From the NCBI GenBank assembly GCA_028710415.1, contig JAQTUE010000004.1:186001-250000 (forward strand): a stretch of DNA of 64,000 nt, in the 5' to 3' direction. How positions within the stretch are numbered: position 1 is the stretch's first letter; the number at the start of each line of letters is the position of its first letter. Of this stretch, positions 16,267-25,556 are shown one piece after another. Source of the stretch: Paludibacter sp. GTDB lineage: Bacteria > Bacteroidota > Bacteroidia > Bacteroidales > Paludibacteraceae. Both the position numbers and the translations under genes were made by a program. Below the pieces are notes generated by a model. It did no database searches, was not told where the DNA came from, and saw nothing but the letters and a program-made list of their open reading frames with translations.

Positions 16267-17214
16267 ATGAAAACTAATATATCCTTATTAATCATTAGCA
16301 TGTTGCTTTTTTTTAGTCAAAGTGCATGCAATCAACAAGTAAAGAAGATGAAATATAATCCACTTACCCCCGAAGAACAAGCCGTGATTCTACATAAGGC
16401 CACTGAAAGGCCTTTTACCGGAGAATACGATACTCTATTTACAAAAGGTACCTATGTCTGTAAACAATGCGATGCACCTTTATATCGCTCGGAAGATAAG
16501 TTTGATGCCCATTGTGGGTGGCCAAGTTTTGATGATGAAATCCCGGGGGCTGTAAAACGTATCCCTGATGCTGATGGACAGCGTACGGAGATTGTTTGTG
16601 CAAATTGTGGTGCCCATTTAGGTCATGTTTTTCTAGGTGAACATATGACCGCAAAAAATACACGCTATTGCGTCAATTCAATATCAATGAAATTTATTCC
16701 AGCCTCAGAAGAAAAAGTATCGCAGGATAAAACACATGAAACGGCCTATTTTGCATCCGGTTGTTTCTGGGGAACCCAATACTATTTAATGAAAGCGAAA
16801 GGTGTAATATCTACTACTGTTGGGTATATGGGGGGGCATACAAAGAATCCAACCTATAAGGAAGTGTGTACAGGTGAAACCGGTCATGTAGAAACTACAG
16901 AAGTAGTTTTTGACAAAACCAAAACTACCTACGAAGACCTTGTGAAACTTTATTATGAAACCCATGATTTTACACAGGTAGGAGGTCAGGGTCCTGATAT
17001 TGGGGATCAGTACCGATCGGTAATTTTTTATGCTTCGGAAGCTCAAAAAGAGATTGCTGAAAAATATGTTGCAATTCTAACAGCTAAAGGTTATAAAGTT
17101 GCTACTATCCTTAGACCTGCACCTGAGTTTTGGAAAGCAGAGGATTATCATCAGGCATATTACGAGAAAAAACACGGAACACCGTATTGCCATATCTATC
17201 GTAAGATATTTTAA
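16267..17214 (+). CDS. msrBA: MsrB-MsrA fusion methionine sulfoxide reductase, lipoprotein
   Basis: 315 residues. A lipoprotein signal with lipobox ending QSAC (Cys21) places it in the periplasm or on the outer membrane. The MsrB domain (about 31-147) has zinc pairs Cys65/Cys68 and Cys111/Cys114 and catalytic Cys135 in RYCVNS. The MsrA domain (about 157-315) has catalytic Cys166 in SGCFWG and a C-terminal Cys in GTPYCHIY. The two domains repair R- and S-methionine sulfoxide of envelope proteins. The electron donor is not in the window. A run of seven G (about 16830-16836) inside the MsrA part could slip. OxyR is encoded nearby but across a convergent gene. Confidence 0.93.
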   Translation: MKTNISLLIISMLLFFSQSACNQQVKKMKYNPLTPEEQAVILHKATERPFTGEYDTLFTKGTYVCKQCDAPLYRSEDKFDAHCGWPSFDDEIPGAVKRIPDADGQRTEIVCANCGAHLGHVFLGEHMTAKNTRYCVNSISMKFIPASEEKVSQDKTHETAYFASGCFWGTQYYLMKAKGVISTTVGYMGGHTKNPTYKEVCTGETGHVETTEVVFDKTKTTYEDLVKLYYETHDFTQVGGQGPDIGDQYRSVIFYASEAQKEIAEKYVAILTAKGYKVATILRPAPEFWKAEDYHQAYYEKKHGTPYCHIYRKIF

Positions 17215-17220
17215 ATTACT

Positions 17221-17280
17221 AATCCCGTAGATGTCACAAACTTCTTTTTTTACTCAAAGTTTGTAAAATCTACGGGATTT
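17221..17280. terminator. bidirectional terminator between msrBA and traB/gumN gene
   Basis: AATCCCGTAGAT pairs with ATCTACGGGATT, and inside it ACAAACTT pairs with AAGTTTGT. T runs flank both sides. It separates two convergent genes whose stops lie 6 and 3 bases away. Confidence 0.88.
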
Positions 17281-17283
17281 ATT

Positions 17284-18156
17284 TTATTCCACAGGTTTTA
17301 CTTTATAGCCTTCTTTTTGCAATTGTTTCACAAGTCCGTTAATTCCACCCAAATGGATGGCCCCAACAGTTATAAAGCTTGAAGTTTCTTTCATATAAGC
17401 AGGTAATTTTTTCAACCATTCAACATTCCTGTTGTCTACTAATTTTTTGAATTCAGCTCCAGTCAGGTCAGAGACATTCTGTTGTCCCTTTGACAATTCA
17501 ACTAATTCATCAATTCTTCCTGCTTTATATAATTTATTCAGATGAATCATTTCATTCAGGATTTTATCTTTATGTTCTATTGTTTCTACCAGTTTGTCTG
17601 CCTGACGTTCCAGGGTTCCATTTCCATATAAAACTGTAATTTGTTGGTCGACAGTTTCCAATCCAACTACTTTCTTGCCTTTCTCAACTGCTACCAATTG
17701 AAAATAAGAATCTGATTGTTTAACATCGGAATATCCTGTCAGTTTTTTGTAAATCTCCATTTTATACATGGTCAAAATTACGGATGGATTCATGATACTC
17801 AGATCCTTTAATCCTAATTTCAAAACTGATTTCAGTTCTTTATCCACTAATGTATATTCATCATCATTCAATAAATCCTTTATTCTGGAGTGATCCGGCA
17901 TTATTGATGCTTGTTGGATCTTAGCTGAACCATCAATATTGTTCAGTACCATTTCACCGACTACCTGATTACATTCATTGAATGCTTTGAATAATCCGGG
18001 TACACTGTCCAGAAATTGGATAGGAACAAGATTGTGGGTTCCAAATAAATAGGAGGGATGCTTAAGCCCTTTGCCGGTTACTTTCCATAAAAGTTGTGCT
18101 TCAATGGATGTTAAACCAAGGAACAAAGAAAATAAAATCAGGAGGTTTCTTTTCAT
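17284..18156 (-). CDS. TraB/GumN family secreted protein
   Basis: 290 residues with a signal peptide (MKRNLLILFSLFLGLTSIEAQ). The TraB/GumN domain fills the rest: the first metal-binding-like motif YLFGTHNLVP (36-45), the EMV segment (68-70), and the second motif FITVGAIHLGG near residues 262-272. The GTH and GxxH motifs are shared with Tiki-type metalloproteases, so a periplasmic peptidase-like activity is possible but unproven for bacterial members. It is divergent from oxyR, with a 160-bp shared control region. Start ATG 18156. Confidence 0.87.
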   Translation of the reverse strand: MKRNLLILFSLFLGLTSIEAQLLWKVTGKGLKHPSYLFGTHNLVPIQFLDSVPGLFKAFNECNQVVGEMVLNNIDGSAKIQQASIMPDHSRIKDLLNDDEYTLVDKELKSVLKLGLKDLSIMNPSVILTMYKMEIYKKLTGYSDVKQSDSYFQLVAVEKGKKVVGLETVDQQITVLYGNGTLERQADKLVETIEHKDKILNEMIHLNKLYKAGRIDELVELSKGQQNVSDLTGAEFKKLVDNRNVEWLKKLPAYMKETSSFITVGAIHLGGINGLVKQLQKEGYKVKPVE

Positions 18157-18265
18157 GATGATACTATGTTTCTATTTTTGACAAAGATAAATAAGAAATT
18201 TCTAATTAACAATTCAACTTTCATAATTAAATATAAGATAGAATTATCTTTAATTAAAAAATAAG

Positions 18266-18295
18266 TTTATTATTAATACATAATCATTACCTTTG
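18266..18295 (+). promoter_or_regulatory. oxyR promoter candidate
   Basis: TACCTTTG (18288-18295) fits the Bacteroidota -7 TAnnTTTG. A TTT (18266-18268) stands exactly 19 bases upstream in the place of the -33 TTG. A start of transcription near 18302 would give a leader of about 15 bases. LysR regulators often bind their own promoter, and the divergent gumN gene shares the region. Confidence 0.6.
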
Positions 18296-18316
18296 CATAG
18301 ATAAAAACTATAAGCC

Positions 18317-19243
18317 ATGACTTTACAACAACTTGAATATGTATTAGCGTTGGATAAGACGCGTCATTTTGTACGTGCTGCCGAATTATGCGGAGTTACG
18401 CAACCTACACTAAGTGCTATGGTACAAAAACTGGAAGATGAAATGGATTGTAAAATCTTTGACCGTTCACGTCAACCGATAGAGCCCACTGAAATAGGAA
18501 AACAAATAATCAGCCAGGCACAGGTAATCCTGTATCAGGTAAATCAACTGAAAGAAAGTGTCCGTGCTGAAAAAAATACTCTTTCCGGTACTCTTACTCT
18601 TGCCATTATACCTACCATTGCCCCATATTTGCTTCCACAGTTTATTGCTTCATTTAAAAGTATGTATCCGGAGATTCAGTTGAAGGTAAGCGAAATGCAT
18701 ACCGATACCATTATTGAAAAATTGCGTATTGCAGAAATTGATATGGCTATTCTATCTACACCACTTGAAGACCCAAAGATACTCGAAGTGCCCTTGTATT
18801 ATGAAAAATTTGTAGCCTATATTTCCCCCAGGGAGCCTATTTATAAGCGTACAGAACTCTCAGCAACCGATATGCCTTTGGATAAATTGTGGGTACTGGA
18901 GGAGGGACATTGCTTACGCAATCAGGTTTTTAATTTCTGTAATGAAAAACCCCTTAATAATTCAACCTATGAAGCCGGGAGCATTGACACATTAGTCAAG
19001 ATTGTCGATATTAACGGAGGTTATACCATTATCCCCGAACTGCATATCGAGTTATTGAGTGAAAAACAAAAGTTAAATCTACGTGATATTGTTAACCCGG
19101 AAGCAACCCGTGAAATATCAGTAGTTATCAGGCCGGATTTTGTGCGTGAGAGCATGCTCAATGCAGTTGCAGAGTGTGTTAAACAAATTATACCTTCCCA
19201 CATGCTTGATGCACGGTTGAAGAAATTTGCAATAAAACTATAA
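18317..19243 (+). CDS. oxyR: hydrogen-peroxide-sensing LysR regulator OxyR
   Basis: 308 residues. N-terminal winged helix-turn-helix (about 2-60, LQQLEYVLALDKTRHFVRAA and VTQPTLSAMVQKLE). The C-terminal effector domain carries EEGHCLRNQVFNFC with Cys199 and Cys208, the same positions and spacing as the redox pair of E. coli OxyR. Peroxide should therefore form the activating disulfide. In Bacteroidota OxyR controls catalase, Dps and alkyl hydroperoxide reductase; none is in this window. The 166 bases to the convergent TPR gene hold nothing recognisable. Confidence 0.95.
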   Translation: MTLQQLEYVLALDKTRHFVRAAELCGVTQPTLSAMVQKLEDEMDCKIFDRSRQPIEPTEIGKQIISQAQVILYQVNQLKESVRAEKNTLSGTLTLAIIPTIAPYLLPQFIASFKSMYPEIQLKVSEMHTDTIIEKLRIAEIDMAILSTPLEDPKILEVPLYYEKFVAYISPREPIYKRTELSATDMPLDKLWVLEEGHCLRNQVFNFCNEKPLNNSTYEAGSIDTLVKIVDINGGYTIIPELHIELLSEKQKLNLRDIVNPEATREISVVIRPDFVRESMLNAVAECVKQIIPSHMLDARLKKFAIKL

Positions 19244-19409
19244 ACCTTATATTAAAGATTTAGGAACAAATGTAGTTTTGACTTCGTCTATTATTGTACG
19301 ATGATTTTTGACTTAAAGTCATTGTGGCAATATCCGTAAAGACCTACAAAATACTAAGGTGTGTATATAATTAACATCCTTAATTTTGCGAAATTAATTC
19401 AGTGATACT

Positions 19410-21449
19410 TTATTGTCTTTTGAAACGTTGAATCAGGTTATACGCCTTATAAATCCCCAGCTCACCCGATTTGCTCAGATCGGCCAACCCTTTTGCATCT
19501 TCCCCTATAAACAGGTAAGTTAAACCCCTGTTGAAATAAGCTTCTGCAAAATCATGGTCAATTTCTATTGATTTTGTGTAATTAAATATGGCGGTTTGAA
19601 ATTCCTTTTGGGTACATAATATATTAGCTTTATTAAAGTAAGCAAATGAAAAATCAGGACTAAGTTCTATAACTTTATCGTAGTCATGTAAAATCATTTG
19701 AACATCAAATTTATAACTGTCCACTTTCAATTCTAAAACGTCCGGATTCTTTAGTTGGAATTCTTTGTTTTTTGTTGCTTCAGAACTGGATATACGTTCA
19801 TTTTCAAAAAGCTTTTGCCGAATATTTGCTCTGCAAAAGTATCCCAGAATAAAATTGGGTGAAATTTGAATTACTTTGTCGAAATCGTTTATAGCTCCAA
19901 TATAATCCTTAACAAGTCCAAATTCAACTCCTCTACATAAATACTTCTCAACTAAGTTCTTTTTGTTGGCAAGTGAATCGGTAATCATTTTGATGTTTGC
20001 AAAATGAACACCTATAACATCGGCTAAAAGAGGAACTTCATTATTCGTAATTCCCAATAAAATTGGAATAATCTTTAATTTATTAATTTGATCAATATCA
20101 AGTCGTGATAGATTTGTTCTCCGGGGGAATTTGTTAACAACAAAATTGTTGATTGCAAAATTTTTCTCGTTTATAACATTTACATTTTTGTTTTGTATTT
20201 TTCCTGAAATTGATTCTAAGGAATCACTGGCATTTAAATCAAATTCATTAAAAATTTTATTCTTTCTTTTTACATTATGATTACTAATGTCCTGTGTGTT
20301 GAGTGATACTTTATTTGAAGCAGCAATATTTTCTTTCGATTTTTGTTTAAAGTATTCTTTGTTATTTTCAATATTATTTATCTGCTTTCTGAGCATATAT
20401 GCTCTTTTGGAATTTCCTAAAGCTTCCTCCGATTCAGCGGTACCCTGTATTGCCGGTATAAAGTAAGGATATTTTTGTAGAATGATTTTATAATCTGCAA
20501 TAGCTTGTCTATAATTATGATCTAAGGTTTGATCTAATACTGCTTTTTTCCATCTGGCATCATAGTTTGATGAATCCATTTGTACTGTTTTCCCCAAATC
20601 TTTAAGTGCTTTATTTTCATCCCCCAAATATAAAAGAAGCAAAGCTCTATTGTAATAACCAAGTACTTCAGTACTATCTAATTTTACTGCAGTGTTAAAA
20701 TCATTCAACGCCTGGTTGAAATTTTTGTTTTGTATGTTAATATTTCCTCTGTTTATGTAATCCCCAAAATTTGTTGATTTTCTACTGATGGATTGATTAT
20801 AGTATTCTAAAGCTGCTTTTTTGTCATTTCTTATCATACTAATTAACCCTAAAGTACTCCAGCTCAAATAATTATTATTATCTAATTCTTTGAGTTTCTC
20901 AAAATTTAAGATGGCATTAGCAGTATCCTTAAGATGCAATAAATAAGTACCTTTAAAATATAATAGATTGTATCTTTGAGGTTGTAATTTATATAATAAA
21001 TCAATGTCTTCAATAGCTCCTCGGTCATCTTTCATTTCTTCTTTCAATGCTAACCTATAAGACAGAAAGGTTGTATCGTTGGGATGAAATTCTAACGCTT
21101 TATTTAAGTCAGAAATTGCAGGTTTATATTTTTCTTGATTTGCTTTTGAAAAACCTCGGATAAAGTAAGTAAATGGAACAAACGGATTAATCTCAAGAGC
21201 CTTATTACAGTCTTCTTCTGCTCCGAGATAATCTCCCAGGTTTATTTTAGCAACAGACCTATAAAAATAAGGCTCTGCCAGATATGGTTTTAGGCTAATT
21301 ATTTGATTAAAATATTGAATTGATAAAACATACTCATAATCATTATAAAGGGCTTTTTTTCCATTATATAACAATTGTTCAGTATCCCATTGTGCCATGG
21401 CAAATACTTGAGATAGAATACAAAGCGTAATGAAAATAACTTTTTTCAA
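19410..21449 (-). CDS. secreted tetratricopeptide repeat protein
   Basis: 679 residues starting at TTG 21449; the next in-frame ATG would cut the signal peptide (MKKVIFITLCILSQVFAMAQ), so TTG is preferred. TPR units run from about residue 25 to 365 (repeated YFNRG/YYNRA and AINDF-type helices). A low-complexity Asn/Lys linker spans about 370-440, and a second TPR block about 490-675. TPRs form protein-binding superhelices. It begins 22 bases after PBP1A on the same strand, so an operon and a role near peptidoglycan synthesis are plausible. Function is otherwise unknown. Confidence 0.82.
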   Translation of the reverse strand: MKKVIFITLCILSQVFAMAQWDTEQLLYNGKKALYNDYEYVLSIQYFNQIISLKPYLAEPYFYRSVAKINLGDYLGAEEDCNKALEINPFVPFTYFIRGFSKANQEKYKPAISDLNKALEFHPNDTTFLSYRLALKEEMKDDRGAIEDIDLLYKLQPQRYNLLYFKGTYLLHLKDTANAILNFEKLKELDNNNYLSWSTLGLISMIRNDKKAALEYYNQSISRKSTNFGDYINRGNINIQNKNFNQALNDFNTAVKLDSTEVLGYYNRALLLLYLGDENKALKDLGKTVQMDSSNYDARWKKAVLDQTLDHNYRQAIADYKIILQKYPYFIPAIQGTAESEEALGNSKRAYMLRKQINNIENNKEYFKQKSKENIAASNKVSLNTQDISNHNVKRKNKIFNEFDLNASDSLESISGKIQNKNVNVINEKNFAINNFVVNKFPRRTNLSRLDIDQINKLKIIPILLGITNNEVPLLADVIGVHFANIKMITDSLANKKNLVEKYLCRGVEFGLVKDYIGAINDFDKVIQISPNFILGYFCRANIRQKLFENERISSSEATKNKEFQLKNPDVLELKVDSYKFDVQMILHDYDKVIELSPDFSFAYFNKANILCTQKEFQTAIFNYTKSIEIDHDFAEAYFNRGLTYLFIGEDAKGLADLSKSGELGIYKAYNLIQRFKRQ

Positions 21450-21471
21450 GAAGCAAATTATTAATGTTTAT

Positions 21472-23787
21472 TTATTCAAAGGCATTTTCTTCACAACCCG
21501 AATTTGCATTAAATGAACTTGGAATATCAAACTGTTCATTTGAAGAGTATCCTAAATCACTGTCGCCCAAAACCTTTTTCATATACAATGCCCATATCGG
21601 CAATGCCATGCTGGCACCCTGTCCTTCGGCAATTCCATCGAAGTGTATGGAGCGGTCTTCACCTCCAACCCAAACTCCAGATACCAGTGAAGGGGTATAT
21701 CCCATAAACCAACCATCCGAATTGTTTTGTGTGGTACCCGTTTTACCTCCCATTGGCATGTACAGGCCATAATTCCTTCTGATACGTCCTCCGGTACCTC
21801 CATCCACAACAGCCCGCATCATGTAAATCATTTTGAATGCAGTCGTTTCACTAAATATTTCATGGGGCTGGGTTGAAAATTTACCGATCACATTCCCGTT
21901 GGCATCTTCAATTTTAGTTACATAAACCGGGTCTACCCGAATTCCTTTATTCGGGAATGCCGTATAAGCATCTACCATTTCACCCACTGATATTTCACAA
22001 GGTCCTAAGCACAAGGATACAACAGGATCCAGTTGGCCTCTGATTCCAAAGGATCGCATCAGTTTCACCAGGGAACCCGGAGTAAACATCCCCATCAGGT
22101 AAGCCGAAACCCAGTTGTTTGAATTTGCAAGCCCCCAGCGTAAGGTAACTGATTGTCCTATTTTCTCTTTGTTTGAAGCATTCTTTGGCGTCCAGGGCTT
22201 GCCATTGCCATCAATCAATGTTACTGGTTGCAATATCGTTTTATCACAAGGCCACATGCCTTCTTCCATGGCCAGGGTATAAAGGTAGGGTTTTACTGTC
22301 GATCCTACCTGTCGACGGCCTACATTCACCATGTCATATTGGAATTGAGAAAAATCAGGTCCTCCGATATAAGCTTTTACATATCCGTTGTGTGGATCCA
22401 TGGACATGAAGCCACAGCGCAGGAAGTATTTATGATACCGGATAGAATCGAGTGGTGACATAACCGTATCAATATCTCCCTTGTACGAATAAACCTGCAT
22501 CTCGATGCGTTTATTAAAGGATGATTCTATTTCCGATTCTGAAAGCCCGGCTGATTTCATCCTCAAATAGCGGTCAGATTGTTTCATCGATTTCTTTAAC
22601 GTAGCAGCAATATCTTCAGGCTTCATGTTCCTTGAAAATGGGGCATAACTTCGGTTCCTTTTTTCCCTGAAGAATGTTTTTTGAAGCGATTGCATGTGTT
22701 CGTCTACCGCATCTTCGGCATACCGTTGCATGCGTGAATCCACGGTGGTATAAATCTTCAGGCCATCGGTGTAGATATTATAGGGAGTACCATCCGGTTT
22801 CTTGTTTTTATTGCAAAAACCATATAACGGATTTGTATCCCACGCTTTACGGTCCTCTTCATATTTACCCATTTGCCAGCTGGCATAATCACTCCGGTCC
22901 GGTTCTTTGGCAGTAAGCATCATTCGCAGGTACTCCCTGAAATAAGCAGCCAGGCCTAATTTGTGATCTACCTTTTGATATTTGAGAGTCAGGGGAATTG
23001 CTTTTATTGAATCGTATTGTTCCCGGGTCAGGTAATCTGCTTTACGCATTTGATTCAGCACTACATTCCTGCGATCAAGGGTCCGTTTATTAAACCTCAC
23101 CGGATTAAAAAAGGAGGGATTCTTACACATTCCAATCAGTGTCGCAGCTTCTTCCACTTTTAAATTGGCAGGTGACTTGCTGAAATAGATCTGGGCTGCT
23201 GATTTTATACCTACAGCGTTGTTCAAAAAGTCAAACTGGTTCAGGTACATCGCCAGGATTTCATCCTTGGTGTACAATTTTTCAAGTTTAATAGAGATAA
23301 CCCATTCGATTGGTTTTTGTAATGCCCGTTGAATAAAATTATCAGCCTGGGGGGAATAAAGTTGTTTGGCTAACTGCTGAGTAATGGTACTTCCACCTCC
23401 CGAACTCTTGCGATGCAGGATCCCTGTCAGTACAACAGCCCTTGTAAGCGATCTGCCATCAATGCCGGAATGATCATAGAACCGTACATCCTCGGTGGCA
23501 ACCAGTGCATTCACAACATTCTTGGAGATCTCGCTGTAATGTACGCCTACCCGGTTTTGTTTGCTATAAAAATAACGGCCTAATAACTGTAAATCGGAAG
23601 AGTAAATTTCCGTAGCATACTTGTTCTTAGGGTTCTGCAATTCATCAATCGGTGGCAGGTATCCTATCCATCCAACATTTATCAAGACAAACAACAATAC
23701 AACACACACAACACCTAAAACAAATAATCGCCAAAATATACGTTTAAACTTAGAACGAATATCGCTTTTTTGAGTCATTTTATCCAT
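21472..23787 (-). CDS. class A penicillin-binding protein 1A
   Basis: 771 residues from ATG 23787. A longer reading from TTG 23814 is rejected because that codon lies inside a -7 promoter box. One membrane helix sits near residues 20-40. The GT51 glycosyltransferase domain has catalytic Glu99 in ATEDVRFYDHSG and GGSTITQQLAKQL. The transpeptidase domain has STVK (Ser496), SNN and KTGTT motifs, and the C-terminal tail is short. It polymerises and crosslinks peptidoglycan at the inner membrane. The TPR protein follows at 22 bp; HemW lies upstream. Confidence 0.94.
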   Translation of the reverse strand: MDKMTQKSDIRSKFKRIFWRLFVLGVVCVVLLFVLINVGWIGYLPPIDELQNPKNKYATEIYSSDLQLLGRYFYSKQNRVGVHYSEISKNVVNALVATEDVRFYDHSGIDGRSLTRAVVLTGILHRKSSGGGSTITQQLAKQLYSPQADNFIQRALQKPIEWVISIKLEKLYTKDEILAMYLNQFDFLNNAVGIKSAAQIYFSKSPANLKVEEAATLIGMCKNPSFFNPVRFNKRTLDRRNVVLNQMRKADYLTREQYDSIKAIPLTLKYQKVDHKLGLAAYFREYLRMMLTAKEPDRSDYASWQMGKYEEDRKAWDTNPLYGFCNKNKKPDGTPYNIYTDGLKIYTTVDSRMQRYAEDAVDEHMQSLQKTFFREKRNRSYAPFSRNMKPEDIAATLKKSMKQSDRYLRMKSAGLSESEIESSFNKRIEMQVYSYKGDIDTVMSPLDSIRYHKYFLRCGFMSMDPHNGYVKAYIGGPDFSQFQYDMVNVGRRQVGSTVKPYLYTLAMEEGMWPCDKTILQPVTLIDGNGKPWTPKNASNKEKIGQSVTLRWGLANSNNWVSAYLMGMFTPGSLVKLMRSFGIRGQLDPVVSLCLGPCEISVGEMVDAYTAFPNKGIRVDPVYVTKIEDANGNVIGKFSTQPHEIFSETTAFKMIYMMRAVVDGGTGGRIRRNYGLYMPMGGKTGTTQNNSDGWFMGYTPSLVSGVWVGGEDRSIHFDGIAEGQGASMALPIWALYMKKVLGDSDLGYSSNEQFDIPSSFNANSGCEENAFE

Positions 23788-23811
23788 AATTCTTATAACA
23801 TAATAGTGCCA

Positions 23812-23819
23812 CAAAAGTA
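23812..23819 (-). promoter_or_regulatory. -7 promoter box of the PBP1A gene
   Basis: On the minus strand this reads TACTTTTG, matching TAnnTTTG, 24 bases before ATG 23787. Its last bases overlap the TTG that would start a longer ORF, so that start would lie upstream of the transcript. Confidence 0.65.
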
Positions 23820-23836
23820 CTACTTTTTTTTATAAA

Positions 23837-24964
23837 TCAGACCTTCATCAACTGTATTAAAATCAGGTTGGAAATCTGTATTCCTTCGGGGGTTAAACGA
23901 AGTTTATCTTCGAAATAATATACCTGTTCACTATCGATAAATGTTTTTATGTTTTTTAAGCAATAGGCTGCCAACTCAGGACCAAACTCCTTTCTCAATG
24001 TCTTCATGTCCAGCCCATCAGCAGTGCGCAATGAAACCATGACAAAGTCATTGTACCGGTCATTGAGAGTCAGTACTTCCCGTTCAAAAAATGCAGCGTC
24101 TGAATTAATAGCTTTTATATAATCCGTAATGGAAGATATATTCCATTGTCTTGAAGTCAAATCGTACGAATGAGCCGAAGGTCCAACCCCCAGATAAGGT
24201 TCCTGCTTCCAGTAGGAGGAATTGTGACGAGACCTGTAGCCCTGTAAAGCGAAGTTAGATATTTCATACGCCTCAAAACCTTTTTCCTGCACTTTATCCA
24301 GGAGCTGCAGATACATCTTGTTCATGTTTTGGTCATCAACAGTTTCTATTTCTCCATTTTCACGTTGTTTCCAGAGGGCAGTCCCTTCTTCGTAAGTCAA
24401 TCCATAGGCTGAAATATGCTGGATATTGAGGCTAAGAGCACTATCAAGTTGTTTTTCCCAGGCTTCCGGGGTCTGGAATGGCAATCCGTAGATCAGGTCG
24501 ATGCTGATATTGCTGAAACCTGCCTGTTGTGCATTTTTAACTGCTTCTATGGCTTGTTTGGAGGTGTGGCGACGGTTGATACGTTTCAGGTCTTTATCGT
24601 CGAAGGATTGAATCCCTATGCTCATGCGATTAAAGGGAAGTGACCGGAGTGATTCCAAAAATTCCAGGGTCAGGTCATCCGGGTTTGCCTCAAAAGTAAT
24701 CTCTGCATCGTCAGCAACCGTGTACAAATTGTAAACAGCTTTAAAAATGATAGAGAACTGTTCCTTACTCAGGATGCTGGGGGTTCCACCACCAAAATAG
24801 ATGGTGTTAATAGGCGCATTTTGCAAATAATCCTTACGGATATAGAGTTCTTTTACCATTGAATCAATCAAAGAAGGTATAAATTGAGGTGCAACTTCGG
24901 TGTAGAAGTCACAATAGGTGCATCTCTGCTTGCAAAAGGGAATATGAATATAAATGCCTGCCAT
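23837..24964 (-). CDS. hemW: radical SAM heme chaperone HemW
   Basis: 375 residues. The radical SAM cluster motif CKQRCTYC (Cys11, Cys15, Cys18) follows YIHIPF, and YFGGGTPS and GIQSFDD are further family motifs. The length and the single CxxxCxxC without the HemN-specific N-terminal extension fit HemW, which binds heme and hands it to acceptor proteins, rather than true coproporphyrinogen dehydrogenase. The C-terminal HemN_C part (about 290-375) is present. It is divergent from the tRNA-Pro cassette. Start ATG 24964. Confidence 0.9.
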   Translation of the reverse strand: MAGIYIHIPFCKQRCTYCDFYTEVAPQFIPSLIDSMVKELYIRKDYLQNAPINTIYFGGGTPSILSKEQFSIIFKAVYNLYTVADDAEITFEANPDDLTLEFLESLRSLPFNRMSIGIQSFDDKDLKRINRRHTSKQAIEAVKNAQQAGFSNISIDLIYGLPFQTPEAWEKQLDSALSLNIQHISAYGLTYEEGTALWKQRENGEIETVDDQNMNKMYLQLLDKVQEKGFEAYEISNFALQGYRSRHNSSYWKQEPYLGVGPSAHSYDLTSRQWNISSITDYIKAINSDAAFFEREVLTLNDRYNDFVMVSLRTADGLDMKTLRKEFGPELAAYCLKNIKTFIDSEQVYYFEDKLRLTPEGIQISNLILIQLMKV

Positions 24965-25026
24965 TTTTAACTATTTAGTTGCCAGTAATTTGAACTTTAT
25001 TCAAAATAAATGTTCTGATTTTCCTA

Positions 25027-25034
25027 CAAAAATA
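25027..25034 (-). promoter_or_regulatory. possible -7 box for hemW
   Basis: TATTTTTG on the minus strand, 63 bases before the hemW start. No TTG at the expected upstream distance. It lies just beside the -33 element of the divergent tRNA promoter. Confidence 0.42.
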
Positions 25035-25045
25035 CAACAATAAGT

Positions 25046-25075
25046 TTGTATTATCCGAAAAAGGGCGTATCTTTG
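25046..25075 (+). promoter_or_regulatory. canonical promoter of tRNA-Pro copy 1
   Basis: TTG (25046-25048), exactly 19 bases, then TATCTTTG (25068-25075) followed by CACTCGC. This is a perfect Bacteroidota sigma-ABfr-type promoter. The promoter of tRNA copy 2 differs at only a few spacer bases. Confidence 0.88.
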
Positions 25076-25147
25076 CACTCGCTTTTCAGAAATGATACAT
25101 GGTAATCAGAAATGATTTAAACAGGTTTCAATAAAGTAAAGTTTGTA

Positions 25148-25222
25148 CGGGGTGTAGCGCAGTCCGGTTAGCGCACCTGCTTTGGGAGCAGGGGGTCGTG
25201 GGTTCGAATCCCGCTACCCCGA
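25148..25222 (+). tRNA. tRNA-Pro(UGG), copy 1
   Basis: 75 bases with a full cloverleaf. Acceptor CGGGGTG/TACCCCG (one G-T pair), D arm GCGC..GCGC, anticodon arm CCTGC-TTTGGGA-GCAGG with anticodon TGG, T arm with GGTTCGAATCC, discriminator A. CCA is not encoded. Identical to copy 2 at 26171-26245. Confidence 0.96.
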
Positions 25223-25230
25223 CAATGAAG

Positions 25231-25268
25231 AAGCTATTTACAAGTAAAATTGTAGATAGCTTTTTTTT
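25231..25268 (+). terminator. terminator of tRNA-Pro copy 1
   Basis: Stem AAGCTATTTACAA / TTGTAGATAGCTT with a 6-base loop and a following T run. Confidence 0.85.
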
Positions 25269-25319
25269 GTTTTATCTAAAACGATCAGTCAAGTTGCATA
25301 TAAGACTGGAAATTCTTTT

Positions 25320-25394
25320 AATCATCCAGCTCAGTTGGTTAGCGCATCCCGATTTAAGACGGGAGGGTCGTGTGTTCGAATCCCGCTACCCCGA
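25320..25394 (+). pseudogene. tRNA-like relic A
   Basis: The 3' half (T arm and CTACCCCGACA end) is nearly that of tRNA-Pro. The anticodon arm is TCCCG-ATTTAAGA-CGGGA with an 8-base loop, and the 5' acceptor arm is lost (AATCATCCA instead of CGGGGTGTA). It cannot form a normal acceptor stem. The D arm reads GCTCAGTTGGTTAGC, as in many other tRNAs. Confidence 0.75.
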
Positions 25395-25400
25395 CAATAG

Positions 25401-25452
25401 AAAAGAGAATGATAATAAGCTAAATTGCTTATTTTCATTCTCTTTTTTCTTT
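25401..25452 (+). terminator. terminator after relic A
   Basis: AAAAGAGAATGA with AATAAGC pairs with GCTTATT and TCATTCTCTTTT, followed by TTCTTTT. The same hairpin design follows tRNA-Pro copy 2 and, decayed, relics C and D. Confidence 0.82.
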
Positions 25453-25556
25453 TGGCAAACCAAATATCAAAAATATATAAAACATCAACAAATTTATTTT
25501 AAAAGTGTTTCATTTGTTTACTTAAACTGTTACACTTTCTTTAAATAAATTTGATT

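Noticed and set aside
25198..25548. 116-codon ORF across tRNA-Pro copy 1 and relic A
   Set aside because: Its translation is mostly tRNA and terminator sequence in a coding frame by chance; it starts inside the tRNA.
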